The translations under genes and the position numbers were made by a program. The notes under the pieces were generated by a model. The model made no database searches. It had not been told where the DNA came from and worked only from the letters and a program-made list of their open reading frames with translations. A stretch of DNA of 64,000 bases from Burkholderiaceae bacterium (GTDB taxonomy: Bacteria; Pseudomonadota; Gammaproteobacteria; Burkholderiales; Burkholderiaceae_E), in the NCBI GenBank assembly GCA_024235875.1, contig JACKLP010000006.1, positions 1 to 64,000 of the forward strand, given 5' to 3'. Below are positions 54,463 to 64,000 of this stretch, piece after piece; the stretch's first letter is position 1; every line of letters begins with the position of its first letter.

Positions 54463-57400
54463 TCAGCCCGCGCGCAGTCTGAGGTCGACGCGGCGGCCGC
54501 CGGCCGGGTCGGCGGCGTCGATACTGGCATCACCGATGCTCAGGCGCGCATCGCCGAGTCCGCTCGACCCGGCGAGCCGGTCCCGAACCGCCCGGGCGCG
54601 TCGGGTGGCAAGCTCTCGCAACTGGCTGTCGCCGACGGGGAGCGTGAGCAACAAGGCCTGTTCCATTTCGCCGACCGTGGGTTGGCGTGCCCGACCATCC
54701 CGACCGATGGGCTTGGGCATCTGCAAGCGGTCATAGGCCGCCGCGAGCAGGCGCGCGTAGGCCTCGCCCTCCAGCGTCTTCAGGGCGCTCGCATCGGCTC
54801 CCTCGGCCAGGGTCGCCTCGAGCACGCGGCGAAGCTGGTCGCGCGCCAGCGCCTTGCGATCGGCATCCGGATCGGCATGACCGACCAACTCCAGGCGCAG
54901 CGCCGGGCGGCCGGCCAAGGCCTGCGCGAGCGCGTCGAGGCCATCGAGGGCATTCGCCGGCAGGGTCGCGCTGCCGGCACTGAACTCGACCCTCGGGTCG
55001 AGGCCACCGCCGAGCGACTCGGCGAGCTTGCGAAACGGCTCGCTGGCGGTGCGGGAGATCATGTCGCCAAGCGCCTTTGCCAGCGCATCCCGGACCGGAA
55101 ACGGGCGGCCGTCGTCGAGCGCCGCGTCGACGGGCAGTTCGATGTCGAGCTTGCCATCGCGCCCCTGGAGCAGCGACAGCGCGAAAGCGACCGGCAAGTC
55201 GGCCGTGGCCTGGCCCTCGACGCGCTCGCCAAGGCCCAGCGAGCCGAGCGTGAGCTTGCTCTGGCTTTGCAGCCGCGACGACTCGATACCTACCCGGGTT
55301 TCGCCGGTCAGCGAGCCGGAAACGATCGATCGACCGATCAGCGCCTTGGCATAGGCGGAGAGCGGCGCGATCGCAATGTCCGAGTAGCCCAGGCGCAAAT
55401 CGGCCCGCCGCGCCTGATCGCGCAGGTCGACGCTGCCTTCGATCGAAAGCTCGCCCCCTCGGGCCAGTTCGCCCGTGGCCCGCAGGCGAGCGCCGGCATC
55501 GGGTGCCTCGGAATCGAGCTCGACGCCGATTCGCTGAAGCACCAGACGGACGGGCGGTGAAACCGCACCGTCCGCGATCTCCAGGCGCCCGTCGACGATG
55601 CGAAGCGCCCCGGCCCGCAGACGCGGCGCCTTTTCGCGCGTGGGCGGGACATTCGGCTCGGCGGTACCGGCCCGCGGAGCGTCGTCGCGATCGAGTTCGA
55701 GCCGGCCGTCGGATGCACGCCGCAGATGCAGATCGGGCGACTTGATCTCGAGCCGGGTCGTCGCCAAGCCCGCCGCATCCCACTCCAGCCCCTCGGCATC
55801 GAGCGCCTGCCAGGCGAGCACCGGCGCCGCGTCGGACAGCCGCAGGATCGAGACCGCGCCGAGCTGCGCCGCGCCCTTCCAGCTCAGCGATGATGCGGGC
55901 CGCCCGCCGCCGTCCCCGGTCGCCGCTGCCCCCTCCGGGGCCGACGGCGTCGGCCCAGGCTCGATTCGCAGACTGCCGCGCGCGCCGAGCGTGCCGGTGC
56001 CGATGCGCAAGCCACCGGTACCCAGCGCGTCGAGCAGGTAGGCCCCGAACGGCGCCAGATCCAGGCGCTCTGCCTCGATGTTCAGACTTCCGGTTTCGCG
56101 GCTCAGGTCGGCAACGCCGTTGGCGTGCACGTCCCCGCCCGCCTTCGAGGCGAAGGCCACTCCGATCCGGGTGTTCACACCCGGACGGTTGCTGAAATCA
56201 TCGAGCGAGAGCCGTAGCTGCTCGAGCGAGATCGCCGCGCCGCCGGCGACCACGCGATCATCGAACTCCAACGCGAAATCCTGCAACTGGGCCTGCACGA
56301 TCCGGTAGTTCCAGTCCGGCGGCAGCGGCGCGGGCGCCGACGGCGCCTGCGGGCCCGGGACTACGACGGCCGGACCGGCGAAGGCGCGACCGAGGTTCGT
56401 TCCGTCGGCGACTCGTGCCAGGCGCATCCGCCCGCCGGTGACCCGAAGCATTTCGAGCCCGAATTCCCGCGCCGACAGGTTGGCCTCGAGCCCGACGATA
56501 TCGGCGGCGCCGACCTCGATCAGCGGCTTCGAATCCCAGGCCTGGTCCAGGCGCGCGTCCGACACCGTCGCCGACCAGTCGTGCAGCCCGATGTTGAGTT
56601 CGCCGATACGAGCCGGGTCGGGGGTGATGCGGATCGCGCCCCCCGCCTCGAGGCGCCCCGCGCCGAAGCCGATGCGCGCAAAGCGCTGCACCAGCGCAGT
56701 CCAGTTCGGCAACTTCACGCCGGCCGCCTCGACCTTGGCCTCGACCAGCATGGGCTCGGCCAGCGCCTCGCCCTTGGCACTGAAGCGCTCGCCATCGGCG
56801 GTCCGTACCGAGACATCGAACGGAGTCGGCACATCGGGCGCATTCGAGACCGGCCCCAGTGTCAGGCTCAGGGACTCGCCCTGCACCTTCAGGGGTTGGT
56901 CGCCCAGCGCCTCGTCGGTGAGCTCGAGCCGGCCGTCGCGCATCTGCAGGCGCTCGACCGACCAACGCGTCCCGGCCTGAGCGCGGCTTGCGCCGGGGCT
57001 CGGGCGCAGGGCCTCGAGCCAGCGCGAGTGAGCCGCACGGCGGCGCAGGCTCAGCAGCGGTCGATCCAGGACGATTTCGCCCAGGCGGTAGCGCCCGGCC
57101 AGCGGATCCACGTCGAGCAACTCGACCCGCCCCGCTGGCACGCTCAGGAGCGGCGCGCCGTCGGGTTCGCGGATCTCGACGTCGACCAGATCGAGCCGGC
57201 CGGTCACGCGCAGGGTCGGCGACGCGCCCGGCGCCTGGTCGAACGAGAGCTTGATACGCGTCCCGGCGCTCGCCGAGAGCACTCGCAGCGGCAGGTCGAT
57301 CGGCAGATAGGCGAGGTAGGGCAACAGGTCCGTCTGCCCCAGGTCGAAGGTCAGCGATGTCGTTCGAGTCGGCCCGAACGGCATCGTCTGGCCGGCGGCG

Positions 57401-58215
57401 ACGAAGGGCGCGCCGTCGATCCGCGCCTGCAGCTCGGGCGCGACGTCGATGCGTTGGTCGACCGACAGGTTCGACAGGAAGGGGATCTTCAGGTGCACCG
57501 AATCGATGGTGTGTGCCTGGCCCAGCTGCTGGTCCAGGAAGCGAAACCGTCCATCGACGATCTCGATGTTCGCGATCGAAAAGCGCATCGGCGTGGCCGC
57601 CGGCATCGCCGCGTCGGTCGCGCTCGCCTCGGGCGGGCTCGACGCCGGCTGCGCGGGCTCGCCGACGCGTCCCGCGACGGCCGGGCGCGGATCCTGGCCG
57701 CGCCCGGCCCGCAGCCGGTTCGGCCCCTGGCGTCGCCACCGCTCGAGCAGGTCATCGACATCGAGTCGACCGTTGCGATCCCGCACGACGGCGACGATCG
57801 GCGACGTCATGCGAAGTCGCTCGACGATCGGTGCGAACCGCAGGAGGCTTCGCCATGACAGGCTGCCGGCGATCCGGTCGATCCGCAGCAACTGTGCCGG
57901 CTCCGGCGCTTCGCCTGCACCCTTCACCTTGCCGCGGGCGATCTCGCTCGACGCCGGCTTGGGCGTTCGCGGCGGCTCGCGCCGCTGGACACGAATGTCC
58001 GTGATGTCGAACTCGAGCGAGAACGGATCGAACGAAAGCGCCCCGATCGACGCCGGTCGGTCGAACGCGGCGCCGAGCCGCTTCTGCAGGCTCGCCTTCA
58101 GCAGTCCGGGCGCGAGCAGATAGCCACCGACGAGATAGAGCGCGATGAGCGCCACCAGGGCGACGCCGACCCGCTGCCACGGCCGCAGCCGGCGCTGCAC
58201 CGGCCGCAAGGACAT
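54463..58215 (-). CDS. DUF748 / AsmA-like giant envelope protein
   Basis: 1250 residues from the ATG at 58215. One N-terminal membrane anchor (WQRVGVALVALIALYLVGGYLL, residues about 13-35), then a long periplasmic region of repeated beta-strand modules of the DUF748/AsmA clan. The last 230 residues (EFSAGSATLPANALDGLDALAQAL, then LVGHADPDADRKAL) resemble an OmpA-like peptidoglycan-binding segment. AsmA-clan proteins are thought to bridge the periplasm and move phospholipids. Start alternatives: a GTG at 58278 is in frame but poorly supported. It lies 89 bp after tldD. Confidence 0.85.
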   Translation of the reverse strand: MSLRPVQRRLRPWQRVGVALVALIALYLVGGYLLAPGLLKASLQKRLGAAFDRPASIGALSFDPFSLEFDITDIRVQRREPPRTPKPASSEIARGKVKGAGEAPEPAQLLRIDRIAGSLSWRSLLRFAPIVERLRMTSPIVAVVRDRNGRLDVDDLLERWRRQGPNRLRAGRGQDPRPAVAGRVGEPAQPASSPPEASATDAAMPAATPMRFSIANIEIVDGRFRFLDQQLGQAHTIDSVHLKIPFLSNLSVDQRIDVAPELQARIDGAPFVAAGQTMPFGPTRTTSLTFDLGQTDLLPYLAYLPIDLPLRVLSASAGTRIKLSFDQAPGASPTLRVTGRLDLVDVEIREPDGAPLLSVPAGRVELLDVDPLAGRYRLGEIVLDRPLLSLRRRAAHSRWLEALRPSPGASRAQAGTRWSVERLQMRDGRLELTDEALGDQPLKVQGESLSLTLGPVSNAPDVPTPFDVSVRTADGERFSAKGEALAEPMLVEAKVEAAGVKLPNWTALVQRFARIGFGAGRLEAGGAIRITPDPARIGELNIGLHDWSATVSDARLDQAWDSKPLIEVGAADIVGLEANLSAREFGLEMLRVTGGRMRLARVADGTNLGRAFAGPAVVVPGPQAPSAPAPLPPDWNYRIVQAQLQDFALEFDDRVVAGGAAISLEQLRLSLDDFSNRPGVNTRIGVAFASKAGGDVHANGVADLSRETGSLNIEAERLDLAPFGAYLLDALGTGGLRIGTGTLGARGSLRIEPGPTPSAPEGAAATGDGGGRPASSLSWKGAAQLGAVSILRLSDAAPVLAWQALDAEGLEWDAAGLATTRLEIKSPDLHLRRASDGRLELDRDDAPRAGTAEPNVPPTREKAPRLRAGALRIVDGRLEIADGAVSPPVRLVLQRIGVELDSEAPDAGARLRATGELARGGELSIEGSVDLRDQARRADLRLGYSDIAIAPLSAYAKALIGRSIVSGSLTGETRVGIESSRLQSQSKLTLGSLGLGERVEGQATADLPVAFALSLLQGRDGKLDIELPVDAALDDGRPFPVRDALAKALGDMISRTASEPFRKLAESLGGGLDPRVEFSAGSATLPANALDGLDALAQALAGRPALRLELVGHADPDADRKALARDQLRRVLEATLAEGADASALKTLEGEAYARLLAAAYDRLQMPKPIGRDGRARQPTVGEMEQALLLTLPVGDSQLRELATRRARAVRDRLAGSSGLGDARLSIGDASIDAADPAGGRRVDLRLRAG

Positions 58216-58304
58216 CGGTCGCTCGCCGCGGATGTTGGCGGCGAGTCCCTGCGACGCCTGCTCGTCTTCCTTGCGCACCCCGGCCCCCCGATCGCGGCCC
58301 GGCC

Positions 58305-59765
58305 TCAGCCGGTGCCGCCGACCGTCAGGCCTTCGATGCGCAGCGTCGGCTGCCCCACGCCGACCGGCACGCTCTGGCCGTCCTTGCCGCACACACCCAC
58401 GCCACTGTCCAGGCGCATGTCGTTGCCGATCATGCTCACGCGCGTCAGAGCATCCGGACCGTTACCGATCAACGTCGCGCCCTTGACCGGATACTGGATC
58501 CGGCCACCCTCGACCCAGTAGGCCTCCGACGCGGAGAACACGAACTTGCCGTTGGTGATGTCGACCTGCCCGCCGCCGAAATTGACGGCATAGAGCCCGC
58601 GCTCCACCGAAGCGAGGATCTCGCCCGGATCGTGTTTGCCGCCAAGCATGAAGGTATTGGTCATGCGCGGCATCGGCAGGTGGGCGAAGGATTCGCGCCG
58701 TCCGTTGCCGGTGACCGCGGTCTTCATCAGACCCGCGTTCATCGTGTCTTGCAGATAGCCGCGAAGGACCCCGTCTTCGATCAGCACATTGCGCTGCGTC
58801 GGGTTGCCCTCGTCGTCGACCGAGAGCGAGCCGCGTCGGTCGGGGATCGTGCCGTCATCGACCACGGTGACACCGGGCGCCGCCACCCGCTGGCCGACCC
58901 GGCCGGAGAACACCGACGACTTCTTGCGATTGAAATCGCCCTCGAGGCCATGCCCGACTGCCTCGTGCAACAGCACACCGGGCCAGCCTGGTCCGAGCAC
59001 CACGGTCATCGTGCCCGCCGGGGCCGGCCGGGCCTCGAGATTGGTCAGCGCCGCGTCGACTGCCTCGCGAACATAGCGCTCGACGGTTTCGTCATCGAAG
59101 CAATCGAGGTCGAGCCTGCCACCGCCACCGCTGTGCCCTTGCTCGCGCCGCCCGCCCTGCTCGGCCAGGACCGTCACCGAGAGTCGCACCAGCGGGCGCA
59201 CGTCGGCGGCGACCAGGCCATCGGAGCGGGCGATCAGCACGATGTCGTGCTCGGCGGCGAGTCCGGCCATCACCTGGACGACGCGCGGATCCGCGCGCCG
59301 AGCAAGCTTCTCGACCCGCTCGAGCAGCGCGACCTTGGCATCGGCCGAAAGCGTCTGGATCGGGTCGCCCGCCCCGTACAGGGGGACGAGTGGCCGCGTG
59401 GCGATGTCCGAGGCGACCTTGATTCGTCCCGCCCCGCGTCGGGCTATCGTGCGCGTGGCACGCGCCGCGGAGAACAGCGCGTCGGCCGAGATCACGTCGG
59501 AATAGGCGAAGGCGGTTCGATCGCCGACGACGGCGCGAACACCGACCCCCTGGTCGATCGAGAAACTCCCCGACTTGACGATGCCTTCCTCCAGGCTCCA
59601 GCCCTCGCTTCGGGTGTACTGGAAATAGAGGTCGGCGAAATCGACCCGGTGTTCGAACACCTCGCCGAGTGCACGCAGCAGCACGGCTTCGTCGAGACCA
59701 CTCGGGTCGAGCAGAACGCGGCGCGCGAGCGCCAGATTGTCGAGGGAAGGATCGCCTGGCTTCAT
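58305..59765 (-). CDS. tldD: Metalloprotease TldD
   Basis: 486 residues. The zinc site is HEAVGHGLEGDFNRKKSS; later GDRTAFAYSD, and the C-terminal PVGVGQPTLRIEGLTVGG completes the family pattern. With TldE (PmbA) it forms a heterodimeric protease that trims unfolded peptides such as microcin B17 precursor and CcdA. The partner gene is not in the window. It begins 30 bp after yhdP. Confidence 0.96.
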   Translation of the reverse strand: MKPGDPSLDNLALARRVLLDPSGLDEAVLLRALGEVFEHRVDFADLYFQYTRSEGWSLEEGIVKSGSFSIDQGVGVRAVVGDRTAFAYSDVISADALFSAARATRTIARRGAGRIKVASDIATRPLVPLYGAGDPIQTLSADAKVALLERVEKLARRADPRVVQVMAGLAAEHDIVLIARSDGLVAADVRPLVRLSVTVLAEQGGRREQGHSGGGGRLDLDCFDDETVERYVREAVDAALTNLEARPAPAGTMTVVLGPGWPGVLLHEAVGHGLEGDFNRKKSSVFSGRVGQRVAAPGVTVVDDGTIPDRRGSLSVDDEGNPTQRNVLIEDGVLRGYLQDTMNAGLMKTAVTGNGRRESFAHLPMPRMTNTFMLGGKHDPGEILASVERGLYAVNFGGGQVDITNGKFVFSASEAYWVEGGRIQYPVKGATLIGNGPDALTRVSMIGNDMRLDSGVGVCGKDGQSVPVGVGQPTLRIEGLTVGGTG

Positions 59766-59795
59766 GGCGCAAATGCTAACCCAGCCGGCCGTCGA

Positions 59796-62700
59796 TCACT
59801 GAATAATCGGGTTCGCAGGTGCCGTCTCGCGTACCCGTTCAACGACAGTGGGATCGCTCCAGGAGCCTTCGATGCCGAACTGGGTCCCGAAAACCTCTGC
59901 CAACGGCTTGCGAAGCAGCATCTGCGCGAGGAAGGAGCCGAGGCCCACGCCCGGGTTGGCGATCGCCGCATAGGCGAGCGAGGCGATTCCCGCATTGAGG
60001 TCCGGCAGCACCGTGACCTCGAGCTTCTGGGTCTCGCGCACAAGGTCCGCCTCGCCGACGATGCCCACCTCTGCCTGCACACCGGCCATGCGCAGGTTGC
60101 GCGTTCGCGCCACGCCGGCGGCAATGTCGACGTCGCCGGCGATACGATCGAACGCGAACCCCTTGGCGAACACATCGGAGAAGTCCAGCGTCAACCGACG
60201 TCGCAACGACTGCAGGCTCAGAACGCCGATCAGCTTCGCGATGCCCGGCTCGCTGCGCAGGAACTGACCACGACCGGCATCGAGCGTCATCGAGCCGGCG
60301 AGGCTGGGGAAGTCGATCGACAGCGGTGACCCGGACCAGCTCGCGCTGCCATGGAACTGCCCGCTCCCACCCTTGAGCGTATCGGGAAAGCCAAGCCGCG
60401 CCAGCATGCGCCCGGCATCCGAGAACCGCAACGCGAACTCGAGCGAGACGGGCCGCGGCACGCGGCCCGCGCCCCAGCGGCCGGTTGCCTCGAAGTTGGC
60501 ATCGGGGTTCACGATTCTCAGGGTCTCGATACGCCAGTCGTCGCCCCCCTTGGCCGCATGGTGGGCGTTGAGCACCAGGCTGCCGAGCGAATGGCCCGCG
60601 AGCACGAACTCGTCGGCCGCGATGTCGAGTGCCGGCAAGTCTTCGGGCGGCCGATCGAGCAAGGTTTCGATCTCGCTGGCCTGATTGCGTGGAATCTCGA
60701 GACGCTTGAAGCGCGCGACGACGGCACCCAGCGGTTGCCCCGGCGCCTTGTCCTTCCAGCTGAACCGGCCCTCGATCTCGCGCGCCGAAACGTTCGCCTG
60801 CCACCGGCCTTCGAGCCGGCTCGCACCGAAAACGACGTCATGCAGGCGCTTGCCCGAGACCAGCAACTCCGGCGTCGAGATCGAAACCGTGCTCGGCACG
60901 ATCGAGAACCCGCCGGTCCCCGAGGCATGCTGGTCCGTGCCGCCGCGCATCCGGTCGATCAGTTCGCGCCACGCATCCAGATCGACTCGCTCGGCCTGCC
61001 ATTTCACCGCCAGGCCGGATCTCGGCAGCTCCGGTTCTGCACGCACCGCGAGGACGCCGCGCCGGATGCCCAGCCGATCGGTGCGCGGATCGCGCTCTCG
61101 TTCGAAAGCCAGCTTGACGTCTGCACCGAGCGAGACGTCCAGGCGATCGCGACGCGGCCGATCGCTCGAACGACCGACGCCCTCCGGTCGCGATCGGACC
61201 CGCAATGGCAAGGCCGCGTCGGCGGACTTCGAGAAGGGCGCCGGCAGACGGGCCTCGAGGCCGACCAGATCGCTGTCGATCGACAAAGTGGATGCGCGCC
61301 GATTCACGCTGATACGGGCGGTGTACGCGGTGCTTCCCGACAGCCGGCGAGTCAGCGCATTGTCGGCCACGGACCGTATCCCCGAGGCAGGGATGTCTCC
61401 GTTGGCCCTCAGCTCGAACTTTCCCGGCGCTGGCGTCGTGCCAGCCACCTGCACCTGCCCCCCGAGAAAGCCGGCGTGGATGTCGTGCAGCGCCAGCCCG
61501 CGCTCCGAGAACTCGAGCCGACCGCTGACGGCGCGAAATGGCGGCAGCGTGCTATCGAGGACGAGGTCGTTGCCCGCGAAGCGAACCTCCCCCGCCACGC
61601 GCGTGGCGACCAGGTTGCCCAGGGGCAACTCGAGCGCCAGCCGCAACGCGGCATTCCCCTGGACCCGGGTGTCGCGGGTGAAATCGTCGATGCGCGTGGC
61701 CAGGGGCGTGCCGTTCACATAGGCCACCATCGCCTGCGCTGCGCCCTGGCTGCGACCATCGATGCGCAGCACCGGCTCGCGGAAGTCGTCGATGCGGGCA
61801 TCGACCGCCTCGAGCGCGAGCCCGGCCGAGCGCCCCTGGCCCACATGGATGTGCATGCCGGCTCGTTCGAAGACCAGGGTGCCGTCGATGCGATCGATCA
61901 GCGGCCACTTGGGCGCGTAGTCGAGCGTCGTGTCGGCCAGCTTGGCCGACACCCGGAACAGGCCATCGCGCGGGTTTCGGAACGGGAACTCCCACAGGTC
62001 GCCGCGCAGGACGAAGTCCACGTCGCTGGCGCGTCCGGCCGTGATCGATCGTCGAATCCATTGCCGGGTCTCGGGCGCGATCTGCCGCGGGAGATAGCGC
62101 CATACGCGCGCCGCCTGGGCCCGGGTCAGGCGACCGGTCAGGTCGAAGATGCCGACGCCGCGCCCACCGCTGCGGTAGCTTCCCGTGACGTCGCCGGCCA
62201 CGTCGGCGTTGGCGAACGAGATATCGCCGACACGAACCTGCAGCGTCCGTCCATCGGGCTCCTCGGGCCCCAGAGACCAGGCGATATCGCCGGCGACACG
62301 GTCGAGGCGGATGTCGGGGTCGTCGAAGACGCCGGGGAAACGCAATACCGCGGCGCTCGATCGAACGCTGAGCTCGCCGCCGTCGCGATTGAAGCGTACC
62401 CGCCCGTCCAGACCGCTGAAGCCGGGCACGCCGGCACGCCCCGGGCGCGGCTTGCGCCGGTCGCGAAAGCTCAGGCCCGCGAAGCTCGCGTCGACATCGA
62501 TACCCGGGTTCTCGGCCTGACGCCACTTGACCGACAGCGCCTCGAGCACGCCGCCGGCCTCGATCTGCGCGAGCGATTTCTGGCTTTCCTCGGGCAGCGG
62601 CATCGCCCGCGCGACCCGGAGCACGTCGGCGACGTCGATCCGCGCCAGTGAGATCGCAAGTTCGCGAACGCTGCCATCGGCTTCGAGGAGCAGGCGCTGC

Positions 62701-63863
62701 TCGCGTGCACCGGTCTCGATACGGTTGCCCTGGGAATCGACCGCGCTCAGATGCGTGGCGACGACTTCATAGCGCGACGGTGGGCGCGCGCTGGCGCGCA
62801 AGTCGACCTCGAGCGCGCGCGGCCGGATCCCGCCAGGATCGGCCCGCCAGACGATGTCGCGGCCGACCAGTCGGGCGCGGGCATCGCGCAGCTGCCCCGC
62901 ATTCAGTTCGAAACGCAATTCCAGATCGGCGATACCGCCCGAGACCGGCCAGTGCGCCGATCCCGGCAGCATCGACAGTGCCGCGACGTCGGCGGCTTCG
63001 GTCTTCAGATAGCAGGCGCCGGTCCACGCGGCCAGGTCGCTTGGCAGGGTGTCCGGCGCACGGAAGACCTCGAGTGCGAGCCGCGTCGCGCCGATGCGAT
63101 GACCATCGTCGGCATCCATCCGACGCCAGTCCAGACCGATCCGATGCCGTCGGCCAACGGTCCCGAGCCGCAATTCGAGGCCGCTGATCAAGACCTGGCG
63201 GCCCGTGGCCTGATCCGACAGGCTGACACTCGCCACCTGTGCGCGCACCTCCCTTTGCGACAGCAACCAGTCGATCGCGCCAGATCCGGTGGTGCTCGAA
63301 GCTGCGCTGGCCGCATCCGGAGCCGGCCCGAGATCGAGACCGGCGATCGACACGCTTCCGTCGCCACGCCGCTCGAGTCGAACGCGCCGGATATCGAGCC
63401 GGATCCGCGCGAACCGCACACTCGCCTCCAGCAGGCTGCGCCAGGACAACACCAGTTCGGCCGAGTCGAAGGCGATGCCGGCGTCGGTCGGGCCGATCCG
63501 GAGGCTTTCGATCAGCAGCGTGGGTCGACCGGCATCGAACCGAGCATCGAGGCTGCCGATTCGAACCGGTTGCCCAAGCCGTTCGGTCAGGGCCTGTTCC
63601 AGGCCCGGGCGCCAGATCTCGGCGCGCGGCAGCACCAGGTGCTGCAACACGAGGTAGCTGCCGCCCACGATGAAATAAGTGAGCAGAAAGAGCACGCCGA
63701 CCAGGCGCCAGCCTCGCAGCCGGCGGCGAGTCCGCGCCCGAGAAGCAAGCGCGTCGACGGGTGCCGGATGTCCGGCCTCGGGGGCCCCGCCCCGCGTTCG
63801 CGCGGGGTTTGCCGGGCCCTGCCCTGAATCGTTCAAGCTACTCGTCCGCCTCTCATGGTGCAC
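59796..63863 (-). CDS. yhdP: YhdP family AsmA-like protein
   Basis: 1355 residues from a GTG at 63863. After a charged N-terminus a single membrane helix (VGVLFLLTYFIVGGSYLVL, about residues 55-73) is followed by a very long periplasmic beta-rich region ending SFLAQMLLRKPLAEVFGTQFGIEGSW. This C-terminal block is characteristic of YhdP. In E. coli YhdP helps deliver phospholipids to the outer membrane; the same role is likely. The yhdP-tldD order matches that of gammaproteobacteria, with DUF748 added after tldD. Confidence 0.92.
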   Translation of the reverse strand: MHHERRTSSLNDSGQGPANPARTRGGAPEAGHPAPVDALASRARTRRRLRGWRLVGVLFLLTYFIVGGSYLVLQHLVLPRAEIWRPGLEQALTERLGQPVRIGSLDARFDAGRPTLLIESLRIGPTDAGIAFDSAELVLSWRSLLEASVRFARIRLDIRRVRLERRGDGSVSIAGLDLGPAPDAASAASSTTGSGAIDWLLSQREVRAQVASVSLSDQATGRQVLISGLELRLGTVGRRHRIGLDWRRMDADDGHRIGATRLALEVFRAPDTLPSDLAAWTGACYLKTEAADVAALSMLPGSAHWPVSGGIADLELRFELNAGQLRDARARLVGRDIVWRADPGGIRPRALEVDLRASARPPSRYEVVATHLSAVDSQGNRIETGAREQRLLLEADGSVRELAISLARIDVADVLRVARAMPLPEESQKSLAQIEAGGVLEALSVKWRQAENPGIDVDASFAGLSFRDRRKPRPGRAGVPGFSGLDGRVRFNRDGGELSVRSSAAVLRFPGVFDDPDIRLDRVAGDIAWSLGPEEPDGRTLQVRVGDISFANADVAGDVTGSYRSGGRGVGIFDLTGRLTRAQAARVWRYLPRQIAPETRQWIRRSITAGRASDVDFVLRGDLWEFPFRNPRDGLFRVSAKLADTTLDYAPKWPLIDRIDGTLVFERAGMHIHVGQGRSAGLALEAVDARIDDFREPVLRIDGRSQGAAQAMVAYVNGTPLATRIDDFTRDTRVQGNAALRLALELPLGNLVATRVAGEVRFAGNDLVLDSTLPPFRAVSGRLEFSERGLALHDIHAGFLGGQVQVAGTTPAPGKFELRANGDIPASGIRSVADNALTRRLSGSTAYTARISVNRRASTLSIDSDLVGLEARLPAPFSKSADAALPLRVRSRPEGVGRSSDRPRRDRLDVSLGADVKLAFERERDPRTDRLGIRRGVLAVRAEPELPRSGLAVKWQAERVDLDAWRELIDRMRGGTDQHASGTGGFSIVPSTVSISTPELLVSGKRLHDVVFGASRLEGRWQANVSAREIEGRFSWKDKAPGQPLGAVVARFKRLEIPRNQASEIETLLDRPPEDLPALDIAADEFVLAGHSLGSLVLNAHHAAKGGDDWRIETLRIVNPDANFEATGRWGAGRVPRPVSLEFALRFSDAGRMLARLGFPDTLKGGSGQFHGSASWSGSPLSIDFPSLAGSMTLDAGRGQFLRSEPGIAKLIGVLSLQSLRRRLTLDFSDVFAKGFAFDRIAGDVDIAAGVARTRNLRMAGVQAEVGIVGEADLVRETQKLEVTVLPDLNAGIASLAYAAIANPGVGLGSFLAQMLLRKPLAEVFGTQFGIEGSWSDPTVVERVRETAPANPIIQ

Positions 63864-63954
63864 TCACCCCGTCACGGCTCGCCCGCGACGCCGATACAGC
63901 GGCGCCCCGTGCTCCGTCTGCCGCCTAGAATACCTGCTCGATGGGAGCCAGCCG

Positions 63955-64000
63955 ATGCGGTTTCGCGCCGAAAGCTTTTCAGGATATTTCAGACGTTCAC
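63955..64000 (+). CDS. Possible start of a rightward gene, cut by window edge
   Basis: An ATG at 63955 has GGGAG seven bases before it and stays open to the edge (15 codons, MRFRAESFSGY first). A second frame from ATG 63941 is also open to the edge, without a ribosome site. TAGAAT at 63926-63931 could be a -10. The product cannot be recognised. The 91 bases between yhdP and this start hold nothing else I can name. Confidence 0.3.
   Translation, partial: MRFRAESFSGYFRRS

Overview
The window is a piece of a GC-rich (not counted, visibly well over 60%), densely packed proteobacterial chromosome. Several features point to a betaproteobacterium, most likely Burkholderiales: the yhdP-tldD neighbourhood, a tandem glycine riboswitch in front of the glycine cleavage genes, an AroG-type DAHP synthase, hmgA-fahA, and many CoA-transferase, branched-chain-type ABC and molybdenum-hydroxylase genes. 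I see no rRNA, tRNA, insertion sequence, prophage or CRISPR array. Taxonomy is inference from gene content only.

Layout. 1-5.8 kb: a single-chain acyl-CoA carboxylase (cut by the left edge) and a TauD-type dioxygenase, divergent from a class III CoA-transferase and a VOC protein. 5.9-10.8 kb: Nudix CoA diphosphatase, two small membrane proteins, a lipoprotein, a DUF1688 (URC4-like) protein and a DMT exporter. 10.9-14.6 kb: an MliC-like periplasmic protein, a small orphan, and fumarylacetoacetase plus homogentisate dioxygenase (tyrosine catabolism). 14.7-18.5 kb: a HAD protein, then a three-gene unit of extradiol-type dioxygenase, polysaccharide-deacetylase-like hydrolase and metallo-beta-lactamase-fold hydrolase. 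18.6-23 kb: LuxR-type regulator, luciferase-like monooxygenase and alpha/beta hydrolase, divergent from a 3-hydroxyisobutyrate-dehydrogenase-like gene across a strong 22-bp palindrome. 23-35.1 kb: one long minus-strand catabolic cluster. It runs from a lactonase (SMP-30) through a flavin monooxygenase, a VOC protein, a complete branched-chain-type ABC importer and a three-subunit molybdenum hydroxylase to a TetR regulator. A palindrome sits in its promoter region.

35.3-46.1 kb reads as a glycolate/glycine block: glcDEF (glycolate oxidase) followed by an LrgA/LrgB pair, a divergent DMT transporter, then a tandem glycine riboswitch and gcvH-gcvP-gcvT. Glycolate to glyoxylate, and glycine to CO2, NH3 and methylene-THF, are thus encoded side by side. 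46.2-53 kb: hemerythrin, an FAD-linked D-lactate-type dehydrogenase, HAD, MmgE/PrpD and porin genes in one direction, then a PduO-type cobalamin adenosyltransferase and a stand-alone cyclic-nucleotide-binding protein.

53.1-63.9 kb: aroG is preceded by what looks like a complete transcription attenuator: a 27-codon leader peptide with five Phe and one Tyr between residues 7 and 15, an antiterminator, and a GC-rich terminator with a T tract. This and the translational wiring I infer for the glycine riboswitch are the two regulatory finds I consider strongest. Upstream of aroG lie two giant AsmA-like envelope proteins (DUF748 and YhdP) flanking tldD. The main candidate for an undescribed system is the 23-35 kb catabolic cluster, whose substrate I cannot name.
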